From Tessaracoccus flavescens (GTDB lineage Bacteria; Actinomycetota; Actinomycetes; Propionibacteriales; Propionibacteriaceae): a stretch of DNA of 64,000 bases. The DNA lies in contig NZ_CP019607.1 of the NCBI RefSeq assembly GCF_001998865.1, forward strand, positions 2,108,001 to 2,172,000, written 5' to 3'. The position numbers and the translations under genes are program-made. Below, piece by piece: positions 53,324-64,000 of this stretch. The number at the start of each line of letters is the position of its first letter. The first letter of the stretch is position 1. The notes under the pieces were generated by a model. It was given only the letters and a program-made list of their open reading frames with translations, ran no database searches and was not told the DNA's origin.

Positions 53324-53554
53324 CAGGACGAACCGCTGCTCGATGCGGGCAACACGGTCGTCGCCGCGGAGCTGGACATGCGCGCTGTCGCGGTGGCCGA
53401 TCACGTGATCGATCTTGGACCCGGTGCGGGCGACGCCGGCGGGACCGTGGTTGCAGCTGGTACGCCCGCCCACGTCGCGGACAAGGGCGTCGGTGCTTCC
53501 GCGGGCTACCTCACCGCCGCGCTGCAGGCAGCCACCAACGTGACCCCAATGTGA
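53324..53554 (+). pseudogene. UvrA-like protein, C-terminal stub
   Basis: A frame reading [20 protein letters not shown], then [20 protein letters not shown] and ending with a stop at 53552-53554. It matches the last 70 residues of UvrA-family proteins, including the second-domain tail of the UvrA-like gene at 12.2-13.3 kb of this window (DAGNTVVIADHDVRTIAV, ADWVIDMGPGAGGDGG). The ATPase motifs before it are missing. It abuts the ROK stub, so a deletion joined them. Confidence 0.75.
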
Positions 53555-53612
53555 CGCGTGTGTGTCGGCCAGAATCGCGGGTCACCCCCCGCGATTGGGA
53601 GACACGCCCTAG

Positions 53613-55502
53613 GAGGGCGCTGAACAAGGTGTGATCTGAGGCGGGTATGGCGTGAGGGGGGCGGGCGGAGCGCCGCCAAGGCCGTCTTTGCGGCAGTGAG
53701 GTCAGCACCCTGGGGTGCGACAGTCGGGGTCGTTCCGCCCGCCTGAGGCCATCCTGCGCTCGATCGGGGCGGCGTGGCAAGGGCCCAGCGGCCCCCGGTC
53801 CCACCCTCAGGCGATGGCCCAGGTCCCGTCCTGGACGGTGAGCCCGAGGTTGAGGAGGCGTCGCAGGTTGAGACCGGCGGCGCGGTGGTGCAGCCAGGCG
53901 TCGTTCTTGGCCACGCCCCGGTAGGGCACGCGGCGTGCTCCGCGCGTGAGCCAGGCGATGGAGCGTTCGACCATCGGCCGGTGCCGTCGGTAGACGGCCT
54001 GGAAGTCCGGGTCGGTGGCTCGTTCGCGGTGCTGTCGTTGGAGCTGGTGGTGCTCACCCAGGGTGACCTTGCGGCCACGTTCGGCGGTGGTGCACCGCTG
54101 CCGCAGCGGACAGCCGGCGCACGCGGCGCCGAAGGTCACCTTGCCCTTGGCACTGACGCCGCGGGTGAGCCCGGCCGGGCAGGTCAACGTCCCGGCGACC
54201 GGGTCGTGGATGAAGTCGTCCAGGGTGAACCCGCCCTCGACAGCCGGCCGCAGCGGCCAGGGTTTGAGGACCGGTTCCCACTTGCGGGCATCGAGCGTGG
54301 CCAGCATGTCACCGGAGGCGTAGGCGGAGTCGCCGAGCACCTGCACCGGCGCGTCAGGGGTGGCGGTGAGGGTGGAGTCGGTGGTGACCAGGTCGGCACC
54401 CACCGCGGCGTCGGAGTGCTCGGCCCCGTTGGTCTTCGTCAGCTTCACCATCGTCATCAGCCCGGTGTCCGGCTCGACGACGACATGGGCCTTGAACCCG
54501 TCCTGACGCCGTTCGCGGGTCTTGTGCGCGTGCCGGGCATCGGGGTCGACGGTGGAGATCATCCGGTCCGGCGCGGTCTTGCGGGCGATGCGCCACCGCC
54601 CGTCGGTGCCGTCGGAACCCTCCGCCGGCTCGACGTCCTGCCCGGCGACCAACGCCAGCAGCGCGAGGGCCTCGGCCGGTTTCCCACCCGCCTCGGACAG
54701 CAGCGCCAGGCCGTCCGGGTCGCCGTGCTCGTCGTGGTGGGCGGCGTCGAGAGCGGCCAGCAGGGCCAGGGCGTCGCCCACCAGTGCGCTCACCAGCTCG
54801 GTCCGGGCGGCCTCGTCCTCCCAGGCGATCCGCGGCTTGCCAGCGACCGTGTAGTCACCGCCGGTGACCTCGGCCAACCGGGTGCACTCCTGGACCACCA
54901 GTGCGTGCGCGCCCGGCACGTCGCGGCCGACCCGGCGGATCGAGGCGATCAGCTGGGTGACCGTGTCCTGCCGGGCGACCGCGTCGTCGAGCACCGTGGA
55001 GTCCAACGCCCGCCGCGTCTTGCCCGACAGGACACCGGTAGCCATGACGACCTCGCGGACCGCCTCGAAGATCCGGTCCGGACGTTCGCTGGCGGCCAGC
55101 CGCTTACGCCAGTACGTCAACGTCGAAGGGTGGAACCCGGCCCCGTCGACCGCGTACCCGCACGCGGCCTTCCAGCGCAGGTCGAACGTGAGCGCCTCGA
55201 CCGCTTCCCTGTCAGAGTGCCCGTACAAGGACTGCAGCACCAGCACCGAGGCGATGACCTCTGGCGGGATCGAGGGCCGACCCCGCCCCGAGGGAAACAG
55301 GTCGGCGAACAGCTCCGGCGGGAACAACCGCAACCGGTGCTCGGCCAGGAACGCGAACACGCTCCCCGGCACCAACAGATGTCCCGCCAACGCCTCCACG
55401 TCCAACAGCTCCCGCTGCCGATCAGCCTCACCCTGCATGAAACAAGGATCGCAAGCCCACCCCGATCAGCACCCCGCGACGCGCGGGTTATTCAGCACCG
55501 TC
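53613..55502 (-). mobile_element. IS1182-family insertion sequence
   Basis: A 1,890-bp element. Imperfect terminal inverted repeats are GAGGGCGCTGAACAA (left) and TTATTCAGCACCGTC (right, reverse complement GACGGTGCTGAATAA). It is flanked by CTAG on both sides (53609-53612 and 55503-55506), a likely 4-bp target duplication. It encodes one intact transposase. About 190 bp lie between the left repeat and the transposase stop, with no other gene. The right CTAG contains the stop codon of kbl. Confidence 0.85.
53807..55438 (-). CDS. IS1182-family transposase
   Basis: A 543-residue DDE transposase. The N-terminal part has FADLFPSGRGRPSIPPEVIA and VLQSLYGHSDREAVEALTFD, the domain typical of the family. 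The first catalytic Asp is in ALDSTVLDDAVARQDTVTQL and the second near VLGDSAYASGDML. A zinc-like CPLRQRC precedes the last acidic residue in HRPMVERSIAWLTRGARRVP, the family's C-terminal signature. No frameshift or stop interrupts it, so the element may still be active. Confidence 0.92.
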   Translation of the reverse strand: MQGEADRQRELLDVEALAGHLLVPGSVFAFLAEHRLRLFPPELFADLFPSGRGRPSIPPEVIASVLVLQSLYGHSDREAVEALTFDLRWKAACGYAVDGAGFHPSTLTYWRKRLAASERPDRIFEAVREVVMATGVLSGKTRRALDSTVLDDAVARQDTVTQLIASIRRVGRDVPGAHALVVQECTRLAEVTGGDYTVAGKPRIAWEDEAARTELVSALVGDALALLAALDAAHHDEHGDPDGLALLSEAGGKPAEALALLALVAGQDVEPAEGSDGTDGRWRIARKTAPDRMISTVDPDARHAHKTRERRQDGFKAHVVVEPDTGLMTMVKLTKTNGAEHSDAAVGADLVTTDSTLTATPDAPVQVLGDSAYASGDMLATLDARKWEPVLKPWPLRPAVEGGFTLDDFIHDPVAGTLTCPAGLTRGVSAKGKVTFGAACAGCPLRQRCTTAERGRKVTLGEHHQLQRQHRERATDPDFQAVYRRHRPMVERSIAWLTRGARRVPYRGVAKNDAWLHHRAAGLNLRRLLNLGLTVQDGTWAIA

Positions 55503-56690
55503 CTAGGCCGAAACCTCGTCCCTCGCCGCGACGAAGGCGGCGATCGCCGTGTCGAGGTCGTCGCGCGTCAGTGCCGCCGACAACTGCGTACGGATCCGCG
55601 CCTTGCCCTTCGGCACGACCGGATAGCTGAACGCGCGGACGTAGACGCCGCGAGCCAGGATCGCGTCGGCCATCCGGGCGGCCAGCACGGCGTCGCCGAG
55701 CATCACCGGGACGATCGGATGGTCCGACTCCGGCACCTCGAAGCCCTCCTCGACGATGCGGCGGCGGACGTAGGCGGTGTTCTCGCGCAGCCGGTCGAGC
55801 AGCTCGGGCTGGTTCGCGATCAGGTCGAGCACCGCCATCGAGGTGGCCGTGATCGACGGGGCGAGCGAGTTGCTGAACAGGTACGGGCGCGAGCGCTGGC
55901 GCAGCAGTTCGACCATCGGGGCCCGCGCGCAGGTGAAGCCGCCGGAGGCGCCGCCGAGCGCCTTGCCGAGGGTCCCGGTCAGGATGTCGACGCGGTCGGT
56001 GACGCCGAAGAGCTCCGGCGTGCCTGCGCCCGTCTTGCCGACGAACCCCACGGCGTGGGAGTCGTCGACCATGACGAGGGCGCCGTACTCGTCTGCGAGC
56101 GCGCAGATCTCGTCGAGCGGGGCGACGTAGCCGTCCATCGAGAAGACGCCGTCGGTGGCGATCAGCGTGTGCCGCGCCCCGGCGGCCGCCTCGAGCTGGG
56201 CCCGCAGGTCGTCGAGGTCGCGGTTGCGGTAGCGGAAGCGCTTCGCCTTCGACAGCCGCACCCCGTCGATGATCGACGCGTGATTCAGCTCGTCGGAGAT
56301 GATCGCGTCCTCGGGGCCGAGCAGCGTCTCGAACAGGCCGCCGTTTGCGTCGAAGCACGACGAGTAGAGGATGGTGTCGAACCCGTCGGCACCGGGCCGC
56401 AGGAACGACGTCAGCGCAGCCTCGAGGTCCTTGTGCTGGGTCTGGGTCCCGCAGATGAACCGCACGGAGGCCATGCCGAAGCCCCAGCGGTCGAGCGCCT
56501 CCTTCGCGGCCTCGATCAGGACGGGCGAGTCGGCGAGCCCGAGATAGTTGTTCGCGCAGAGGTTGATCACCTCACCCTCGGGCGTTCCGACGTGGGCGGC
56601 CTGCGCCGTCGTCAGCGGGGCCTCCTCCTTGTAGAGGCCCTCCTCGCGCAGCTGGGCCAACTCGGCGTTGATCTGGTCGAGGATGTTCAT
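55503..56690 (-). CDS. kbl: Glycine C-acetyltransferase (2-amino-3-ketobutyrate CoA ligase)
   Basis: A 395-residue PLP enzyme of the alpha-oxoamine synthase family. It cleaves 2-amino-3-ketobutyrate with CoA to glycine and acetyl-CoA. Motifs are [30 protein letters not shown], the PLP lysine in [14 protein letters not shown], and [20 protein letters not shown] near the end. The stop (TAG) lies inside the CTAG target duplication of the IS, so the C-terminus is whole. It is co-directional with tdh, 33 bp downstream, with AGGAG before the ATG. Confidence 0.95.
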   Translation of the reverse strand: MNILDQINAELAQLREEGLYKEEAPLTTAQAAHVGTPEGEVINLCANNYLGLADSPVLIEAAKEALDRWGFGMASVRFICGTQTQHKDLEAALTSFLRPGADGFDTILYSSCFDANGGLFETLLGPEDAIISDELNHASIIDGVRLSKAKRFRYRNRDLDDLRAQLEAAAGARHTLIATDGVFSMDGYVAPLDEICALADEYGALVMVDDSHAVGFVGKTGAGTPELFGVTDRVDILTGTLGKALGGASGGFTCARAPMVELLRQRSRPYLFSNSLAPSITATSMAVLDLIANQPELLDRLRENTAYVRRRIVEEGFEVPESDHPIVPVMLGDAVLAARMADAILARGVYVRAFSYPVVPKGKARIRTQLSAALTRDDLDTAIAAFVAARDEVSA

Positions 56691-56723
56691 GGGATTTCTC
56701 CTGTCGGTTGCTTCGGGGGACGC

Positions 56724-57749
56724 TCAGTCCCAGGACATGATGACCTTGCCGGACCTGCCGTCGCCGGCCACGGCGAACGCCTGCTCGAACTCCGCGGCAG
56801 GGAAGCGGTGCGTGATCACGCCGGAGATGTCGAGGCCGGAGCGCAGCAGCGAACTCATGGCGTACCAGGTCTCGAAGATCTGCCTACCCGTGACGCCCTG
56901 GATGGTGAGCATGTTGAAGATGATGGTCGAGAAGTCGACCGTCAGTTCCTTCGTGGGGGTGCCGAGCAGAGCGATCCGCCCGCCGTGGGTCATGTTGTTG
57001 ATCATCGACGTGAGCGCCGCGCCCGAGCCGGACATCTCCAGCCCGATGTCGAAGCCCTCCTTCATCGAGAACCGCTCGTAGACGTCCTCGAGCCGTTCCT
57101 GCGCCACGTTGACCGTCGACGAGAGGCCGAGCGAGCGCGCCAGTTCGAGCCGTTCGGCGCTCAGGTCGGTGATCACCACGTTGCGGGCGCCCTGGAACTG
57201 GGCCACGAGCGCGGCCATGATGCCGATGGGCCCTGCGCCGCTGACCAGCACGTCCTCGGCGAGGGCCGGAAACTGCAGCGCGGCGTGGACCGCATTGCCG
57301 AAGGGGTCGAAGATCGCGGCGACGTCCGGGTCGGCGTCTGAGGGGTGCACCCACACGTTGACGGCAGGCATCGCGAAGTACTGAGCGAAGGCGCCGTCGA
57401 CGTGGTAGCCGATGCCCTGGGTGTTGCGACACAGGTGCCGTTTGCCTGCCAGGCAGGCGCGGCAGCGTCCGCACACGTAGTGCCCCTCACCGGAGACGAA
57501 CTGCCCGACCTCGAGGCCCGTCACCGACGAGCCCATCTCGACGATGTGGCCGCAGAACTCGTGGCCGAGGACCCGTGGCGTCGCCACCGTCTTGGACGCC
57601 CAGCCGTCCCAGGAGGCGATGTGCAGGTCAGTGCCGCAGATGCCGGTGCGGGTGACCCTGATCAGGACCTCCGTGGGGCCGGGGATGGGCTTCGGGATGT
57701 CGATCAGCTCCAGTCCCGGACCGGGACGCGTCTTCGCGAGGGCCAGCAT
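56724..57749 (-). CDS. tdh: L-threonine 3-dehydrogenase
   Basis: A 341-residue zinc-dependent medium-chain dehydrogenase oxidising threonine to 2-amino-3-ketobutyrate, which Kbl then cleaves. Catalytic zinc ligands are in RTGICGTDLHIASWDG and GHEFCGHIVEMG; the structural zinc set is CGRCRACLAGKRHLC. The NAD loop is GAGPIGIMAALVAQFQGA. First gene of tdh-kbl. No clear Shine-Dalgarno or TAnnnT box at the right distance was seen, so the exact start is less certain. Confidence 0.94.
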   Translation of the reverse strand: MLALAKTRPGPGLELIDIPKPIPGPTEVLIRVTRTGICGTDLHIASWDGWASKTVATPRVLGHEFCGHIVEMGSSVTGLEVGQFVSGEGHYVCGRCRACLAGKRHLCRNTQGIGYHVDGAFAQYFAMPAVNVWVHPSDADPDVAAIFDPFGNAVHAALQFPALAEDVLVSGAGPIGIMAALVAQFQGARNVVITDLSAERLELARSLGLSSTVNVAQERLEDVYERFSMKEGFDIGLEMSGSGAALTSMINNMTHGGRIALLGTPTKELTVDFSTIIFNMLTIQGVTGRQIFETWYAMSSLLRSGLDISGVITHRFPAAEFEQAFAVAGDGRSGKVIMSWD

Positions 57750-57787
57750 GGTCTACATGGTGGCACGTCACCCGCGGCGGGGGAGAG

Positions 57788-58192
57788 TCAGGGGGCAGTC
57801 GAGGTGCCCACATCGGGCTGCGGAGGCAGGCCAGCCTGGTCCACGAGGCGCTTGGGGGCGAGCACGCAGAACGACTCGATGACCAACTCGCGGACCTCCT
57901 CCCAATCGGTGGAGTCGTCAAGGATCAGGCCGATCACGTCTGCTCCCCATCCGGCGCGGAAGTAGGGATGGCCGAGGTGTTCGAACGCGGCGACGTCGCC
58001 GCTCTGACCGTGCAGGACGATCCGGAACTGCTGATCCTCCCCGCCGAAGAGGTGCGCGACGGTGGCGCCGCCGACCCTCCAGCGCAGACCGACCCAGGCG
58101 TCCTCCTCGTAGACCTCGGGCAGCGTGTCGGTGATGGCGCGCACCCGCTCCACCATCTGCTCCGGCACCTCGGGGCGCTCACGCTTGGCCAT
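57788..58192 (-). CDS. MmcQ/YjbR-like protein
   Basis: A 134-residue protein of the MmcQ/YjbR fold (cyaY-like alpha-beta, often linked to DNA binding). It begins ERVRAITDTLPEVYEEDAWV, with the central strands TVAHLFGGEDQQFRIVLHG and GHPYFRAGWGADVIGLILDD, and ends with the helix DWEEVRELVIESFCVLAPKR. A function is not established. ATG 58192 is preferred over an in-frame ATG 30 nt upstream. CAGGCT 7 nt before it resembles the leaderless -10. Confidence 0.75.
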   Translation of the reverse strand: MAKRERPEVPEQMVERVRAITDTLPEVYEEDAWVGLRWRVGGATVAHLFGGEDQQFRIVLHGQSGDVAAFEHLGHPYFRAGWGADVIGLILDDSTDWEEVRELVIESFCVLAPKRLVDQAGLPPQPDVGTSTAP

Positions 58193-58264
58193 GGGGCAGA
58201 GCCTGCCACACCCGTGCGACAACTCCCGCCCTCCGGGGCATCGGCACGGGCCCCGCTGGGAGGG

Positions 58265-60052
58265 TCAGTAGCTGAGGCCGTCCCCGAAGGACAGGTACAC
58301 ACCCCCGCCGGGCTTCGGCACGTCGACCGGGAGCCGGCCCTGCGGGTTCACCCGGCCGGTGATCACCCGCGCGACCGCGCCGGCGATCACAGGTGAGTAC
58401 GAGTAGGTGCACAGCTCTGCGTTCGCCTCGTAGTAGGCGACGTCGTACGGGTTGCGCACCGCGACCGTCACCACGGGGGTCCCCGAGCCGGTGAGGGCCT
58501 TGACGAGGTTGACCTGCGACGCGGAGGTGGCCACGTTGTTGGTTAGCACGACCACGAGGTCGCTGCTCCTCGCCGCGGTCACCGCAGCGGTGATCTGCGC
58601 GGCGGTGGGGGCGTTCGAGGTCTGCCTCGTCGTCGTCGCCCCGAGCCGCGCAAGGGCATCCGCGACGGCGGTGGTGGTGGTCGCGCCCCAGCCGCAGACG
58701 AGTACCCGTCTGTCCGTCACGTCCACCGGGAGGGTCCCGTCGTTGCTGACCAGGGTGACCGTGCGGTCGGTGACCTCGTCGGCCGCCTCGAGGTGTTGGG
58801 GGATCCCGACGATCCGGTCGACCAGCGCAGGCTCGCACAGCGGCCGCTCCACGATGCCGCGGCGGTACTTCATGGTCAGCACGCGCGCGACCTTCTCGTC
58901 GAGCTGCGCCTCGGTGAGCCGGCCCGTGCGCACCGCCTCGAGGACGGCGTCGCGCGCGGCGAGCGGGGCGGGCGACATCAGCAGCAGGTCGACGCCCGCC
59001 TCCATCGCGCGCACAGCCACCTCCGCGTCGCCGTACTTCTGCCTGACGCCCGCCATGTCGAGCGCGTCGGTGACGATGACACCGTCGAAGCCGAGCTGGT
59101 CGCGCAGCACTCCGGTGAGGATCGGCCTGCTCACGCTCGCCGGATCGCCGGAGGGATCAAGGGCTGGGACGAGCAGGTGCGCCGTCATGATCATGTCGAC
59201 ACCCGCCCGGATGGCCGCCTCGAACGGCGGCGCGTCGAGCGCCTTCCATTCCTCGGGCGTGTGGGTGATCTCCGGCAGCCCGTAGTGCGAGTCGGTCGCC
59301 GTGTCGCCGTGGCCCGGGAAGTGCTTGGCCGAGGCGCAGACCTTTCCGTCGATCTGGTAGCCGACGACCTGGGCCGCCACCATGTCGGCCACGAGATCGG
59401 GTCGCGAGCTGAACGACCGGACGCCGATCACCGGGTTGTCCGGGTTGACGTTGACGTCGGCGTCGGGGGCGAAGTCGACGTTGATGCCGACGGCGCGCAA
59501 CTCCTTGCCTGTGATCGCCGCGGCGGTGCGCGCGTCCTTCGTCGAGCGGCCCGCGCCGAGCGCCATGGACCCCGGGAACTGGGTCGCGGGTGGACCGAAG
59601 CGGGTGACGATGCCCTGCTCCTGGTCGGTGGCGATCAGCAGCGGGACGGCCACCTTCGTGCCGACCGGTCGATCCGGCCTTCCCTTCGGTCGGGTCTCGA
59701 GCGACGCCTCCTGCAGTGCGTTGCTCGCCGCGGCGACGCCGTCTGGCCCGTTGTCGTAGGTGTTGGTCCATGCGAAGTAGATGACCCCGCCCAGATGGAG
59801 GTCACGGACGACGTCGACTCCCTTGGCCGTGCCGTACTTGCTCAGGTTGCGCGAGTCGTCGACCGTCGGGTCGACCCCGTACACCTCCTGCACCATCAGC
59901 TGACCGACCTTCTCCGGCAGGCTCATCCGCGCGATCGTCGACTGGACGTATCCCTTGACGCCCGCACTGGCAGGCAGCGCTCCGACAACGGCCGATGCAG
60001 CGAGTGCCCCAGCGCCCATGCCGATCAGGTGACGACGGCTCAGGGTGATCAT
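58265..60052 (-). CDS. Tat-exported glycoside hydrolase family 3 (beta-N-acetylhexosaminidase-like)
   Basis: A 595-residue exported enzyme. The twin-arginine signal is SRRHLIGMGAGALAASAVVG, with cleavage near ALPASAG. The GH3 barrel contains IATDQEQGIVTRFG, KHFPGHGDTATDSHYGLPEI (the His/Asp dyad of NagZ-type enzymes) and the nucleophile aspartate in GVIVTDALDMAGVRQKY. A C-terminal GH3-C-like domain (VTLVSNDGTLPV to GRLPVDVPKPGGGVY) makes it longer than one-domain NagZ. It probably removes N-acetylglucosamine from wall or chitin fragments. GGAGGGAGAAA precedes the ATG. Confidence 0.85.
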   Translation of the reverse strand: MITLSRRHLIGMGAGALAASAVVGALPASAGVKGYVQSTIARMSLPEKVGQLMVQEVYGVDPTVDDSRNLSKYGTAKGVDVVRDLHLGGVIYFAWTNTYDNGPDGVAAASNALQEASLETRPKGRPDRPVGTKVAVPLLIATDQEQGIVTRFGPPATQFPGSMALGAGRSTKDARTAAAITGKELRAVGINVDFAPDADVNVNPDNPVIGVRSFSSRPDLVADMVAAQVVGYQIDGKVCASAKHFPGHGDTATDSHYGLPEITHTPEEWKALDAPPFEAAIRAGVDMIMTAHLLVPALDPSGDPASVSRPILTGVLRDQLGFDGVIVTDALDMAGVRQKYGDAEVAVRAMEAGVDLLLMSPAPLAARDAVLEAVRTGRLTEAQLDEKVARVLTMKYRRGIVERPLCEPALVDRIVGIPQHLEAADEVTDRTVTLVSNDGTLPVDVTDRRVLVCGWGATTTTAVADALARLGATTTRQTSNAPTAAQITAAVTAARSSDLVVVLTNNVATSASQVNLVKALTGSGTPVVTVAVRNPYDVAYYEANAELCTYSYSPVIAGAVARVITGRVNPQGRLPVDVPKPGGGVYLSFGDGLSY

Positions 60053-60210
60053 GGTTTCTCCCTCCGGTGCGTCCCGCGCAGGGACGGACAGTCCAGCCTG
60101 ACACGCGGTCGTCGTGCCCGCCGGAGAAACGGGAAATCGCGTGCGCCGGAAGCTGGGCCTCGACGACCTCAGTGGTCGCCGACCTCGCCCGCGCTGAAGC
60201 GGCCGTCGGG

Positions 60211-60430
60211 TCCCGCCGACGCCCGAGGTGAACCTCACCCCGCCGCGAGAAGGAACTGGTTCAGTGGCTGACCCACGCGCTCACGAACCGCCAGATCGGC
60301 AGGAACATGGGGCTCTCGGAGGGGTCGGTGAAGCAGTACCTCTCGCACGTGGGAGACAAGCTGGGCGTCACCTCCCGCACCCAGATCCTGATCCGCGCCA
60401 TCCAGCTGCGCCTGGTCGATCCCCCCGCCC
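60211..60430 (+). pseudogene. LuxR-type HTH remnant
   Basis: A response-regulator DNA-binding domain without its receiver. PEVNLTP is in one frame and, after an indel near 60240, REKELVQWLTHALTNRQIGR, then NMGLSEGSVKQYLSHVGDKL and GVTSRTQILIRAIQLRL in another. The helix-turn-helix is well preserved. No partner kinase or receiver domain lies nearby. The frame runs on into the clpB promoter without further similarity. Confidence 0.65.
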
Positions 60431-60589
60431 TTTCACCCCTGCGCCGGGCCGCTGACGGCTCAAGGGCGTACAGGGTCGCGAATCGGCTGCGTCCAGTGGC
60501 CGGAAACGGCCCCGGCGACGCCTCGTGCATCTACCGTGTGAAGTGGGTCGGCGGTGCCCTGAACGGGGAATATCCAGGCTCGAATGAGG

Positions 60590-60608
60590 TTGAGTTAGGT
60601 AGACTCAA
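60590..60608. promoter_or_regulatory. HAIR operator (HspR site) overlapping the clpB -10
   Basis: TTGAGT-N7-ACTCAA, the HspR-associated inverted repeat known from actinobacterial dnaK and clpB promoters. TAGACT (60600-60605) inside it fits a -10 box, so a bound HspR would block RNA polymerase. clpB starts 41 nt downstream. Confidence 0.88.
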
Positions 60609-60648
60609 TTTTACAAACGGATCCTGATCGAGAAAGACGTAGAACACC

Positions 60649-63216
<2,568 letters not shown>

Positions 63217-63231
63217 CGCAGAGCGTCACGC

Positions 63232-63262
63232 GGGCCGCAGGGGACACCCCCTGCGGCCCTTT
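63232..63262 (+). terminator. Intrinsic terminator of clpB
   Basis: GGGCCGCAGGGG, a 4-nt loop, and CCCCTGCGGCCC form a perfect 12-bp stem followed by TTTC, 15 nt after the clpB stop. Confidence 0.85.
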
Positions 63263-63351
63263 CGCGTGCCGAGCCGCTTCTCCGATCCGCCGCCATGCCG
63301 GGCACGGGTGCGTCAGTACACCTCGCCTGATGCCCTCGGCGGGTCTTTGGG

Positions 63352-63357
63352 TAGGCT
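63352..63357 (+). promoter_or_regulatory. -10 box, leaderless promoter of the second DUF1707 gene
   Basis: TAGGCT, 6 nt before the ATG at 63364. Confidence 0.6.
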
Positions 63358-63363
63358 TGGTCC

Positions 63364-64000
63364 ATGGCTGGCGACGACAACATGCGCATCGGAGACGCTG
63401 AGCGGGAGCGCGCCGTCTCCAGGCTGCAGGAGCATCACGCGGCCGGCCGGCTCAGCACCGAGGAGTTCAACGACCGGATGGGCAAGGCCCTCGAGGCGCG
63501 CACCGGCTCCGATCTGCGCGGCCTGTTCGTCGACCTGCCGGGCGGAGACACCCGCTACGAACCGGGTCAGCCTCCGACCTATGGAGCCTCGCCGTACTCG
63601 ACCTCCTCGGGGCCTTACGACGATCCGTACGGGCTGCAGGACAGCAGCCTCGGGATGGGCAGCGAGCCCGCCCCCTACTACGGTCAGCCCGCCTCGAGCG
63701 AGGTCGACGAGAACAGCGGTCACTTCGCCAAGCCTTGGTACGCGCAGTGGTGGATCCTGCTCGTCGCCATTTTCGTCTCCGGCATCGCCGACGGAAGGCT
63801 GTGGTTCCTGGTGCCCGCGGCCGCCATCTGGATCTGGGTGGTCTACCCCAACCTGCACCGGCGTCAGCAGCCGCCGCCGCAGGTCAGCGCGCCGCCACGT
63901 CCGATGACCTATCTCGAACGTGACGAGGTGATCCTGGCCCTGCAGACGGGCGGAGAGGTCGAGGCCATCCGCCGCTACCGCGAGATGACCGGCGCCGACC
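63364..64000 (+). CDS. DUF1707 membrane protein (partial, runs off the window)
   Basis: At least 212 codons, no stop before the window ends. Residues 6-60 are a DUF1707 domain (NMRIGDAERERAVSRLQEHH, then AAGRLSTEEFNDRMGKALEA). A Pro/Ser/Tyr/Gly-rich linker follows, then two close membrane helices (WWILLVAIFVSGIADG; WFLVPAAAIWIWVVYPNL). A cytoplasmic tail begins PMTYLERDEVILALQTGGEV. This is the second DUF1707 protein in the window (the first is in the PH-domain operon). Function is unknown. Confidence 0.8.
   Translation, partial: MAGDDNMRIGDAERERAVSRLQEHHAAGRLSTEEFNDRMGKALEARTGSDLRGLFVDLPGGDTRYEPGQPPTYGASPYSTSSGPYDDPYGLQDSSLGMGSEPAPYYGQPASSEVDENSGHFAKPWYAQWWILLVAIFVSGIADGRLWFLVPAAAIWIWVVYPNLHRRQQPPPQVSAPPRPMTYLERDEVILALQTGGEVEAIRRYREMTGAD

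Noticed and set aside
53774..57341. Long plus-strand ORFs opposite the transposase, kbl and tdh
   Set aside because: Antisense open frames only. The minus-strand genes carry all family motifs.

Overview
The window is about 70% GC with dense genes and frequent 4-8 bp gene overlaps. It reads as a chromosomal segment of an actinobacterium, most likely a member of the Propionibacteriaceae (Tessaracoccus-like). That placement is an inference. It rests on a pyrophosphate-type phosphofructokinase, a polyphosphate glucokinase and a PPK2 in one neighbourhood, two DUF1707 proteins, HspR-type control of clpB, and many apparently leaderless genes (a TAnnnT box ending 6-7 nt before the start codon in 17 genes). 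No phage, CRISPR array, plasmid origin or rRNA operon was seen.

Layout. 1-2547: sialic acid catabolism operon (nanA-nanK-nanE). 2548-7378: envelope and secreted proteins, a DUF2231-cytochrome b5 fusion, a degenerate KDPG-aldolase-like protein, and two families of short intergenic repeats. 7529-9863: pgi and a SanA/DUF218 protein. 9930-13850: a zone of broken genes (methyltransferase, UvrA-like ATPase split at a run of nine G, sugar ABC permease remnant). 13852-21862: GNAT, UDP-glucose dehydrogenase, FGGY sugar kinase, MFS transporter, argS, polyphosphate glucokinase. 21967-30799: an overlapping DUF1707-PH-PH operon, phosphofructokinase, a 50-residue ribbon-helix-helix protein coupled to a VOC protein, a serine beta-lactamase-like hydrolase, and a large FAD/Fe-S dehydrogenase.

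30995-32968: an intact tRNA-Gly(CCC), a lower-GC segment carrying one NYN-nuclease gene, then a second copy of the 3' half of the tRNA. This looks like the scar of an integrated element that has lost its integrase. 33132-43845: small membrane proteins, a 5'-nucleotidase coupled to a membrane protein, a DUF368 (PopT-type) transporter, tandem GNAT, methyltransferase, DUF2809 protein, PPK2, HAD phosphatase and a secreted polysaccharide deacetylase. 43920-46605: methionine ABC importer metNIQ with its terminator. 46726-53554: mixed small genes interleaved with broken ones: truncated TetR and FAD oxidoreductase sharing one deletion junction, a DUF4333 remnant with an in-frame stop, a ROK-regulator stub behind a perfect operator palindrome, and a UvrA C-terminal stub. 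53613-55502: an intact IS1182-family element inserted at the stop codon of kbl. 55503-64000: threonine degradation (tdh-kbl), a YjbR-like protein, a Tat-exported GH3 hexosaminidase, a LuxR remnant, clpB behind a HAIR operator, and the start of a second DUF1707 membrane protein.

Physiologically the window links amino-sugar scavenging (NanAKE, GH3) to hexose phosphate metabolism run partly on polyphosphate or pyrophosphate (PpgK, PPK2, PFK, Pgi). About ten genes are truncated or frameshifted. Some (truncations, deletion junctions, loss of whole 5' ends) are real decay. Single-base shifts in G runs could be sequence errors.
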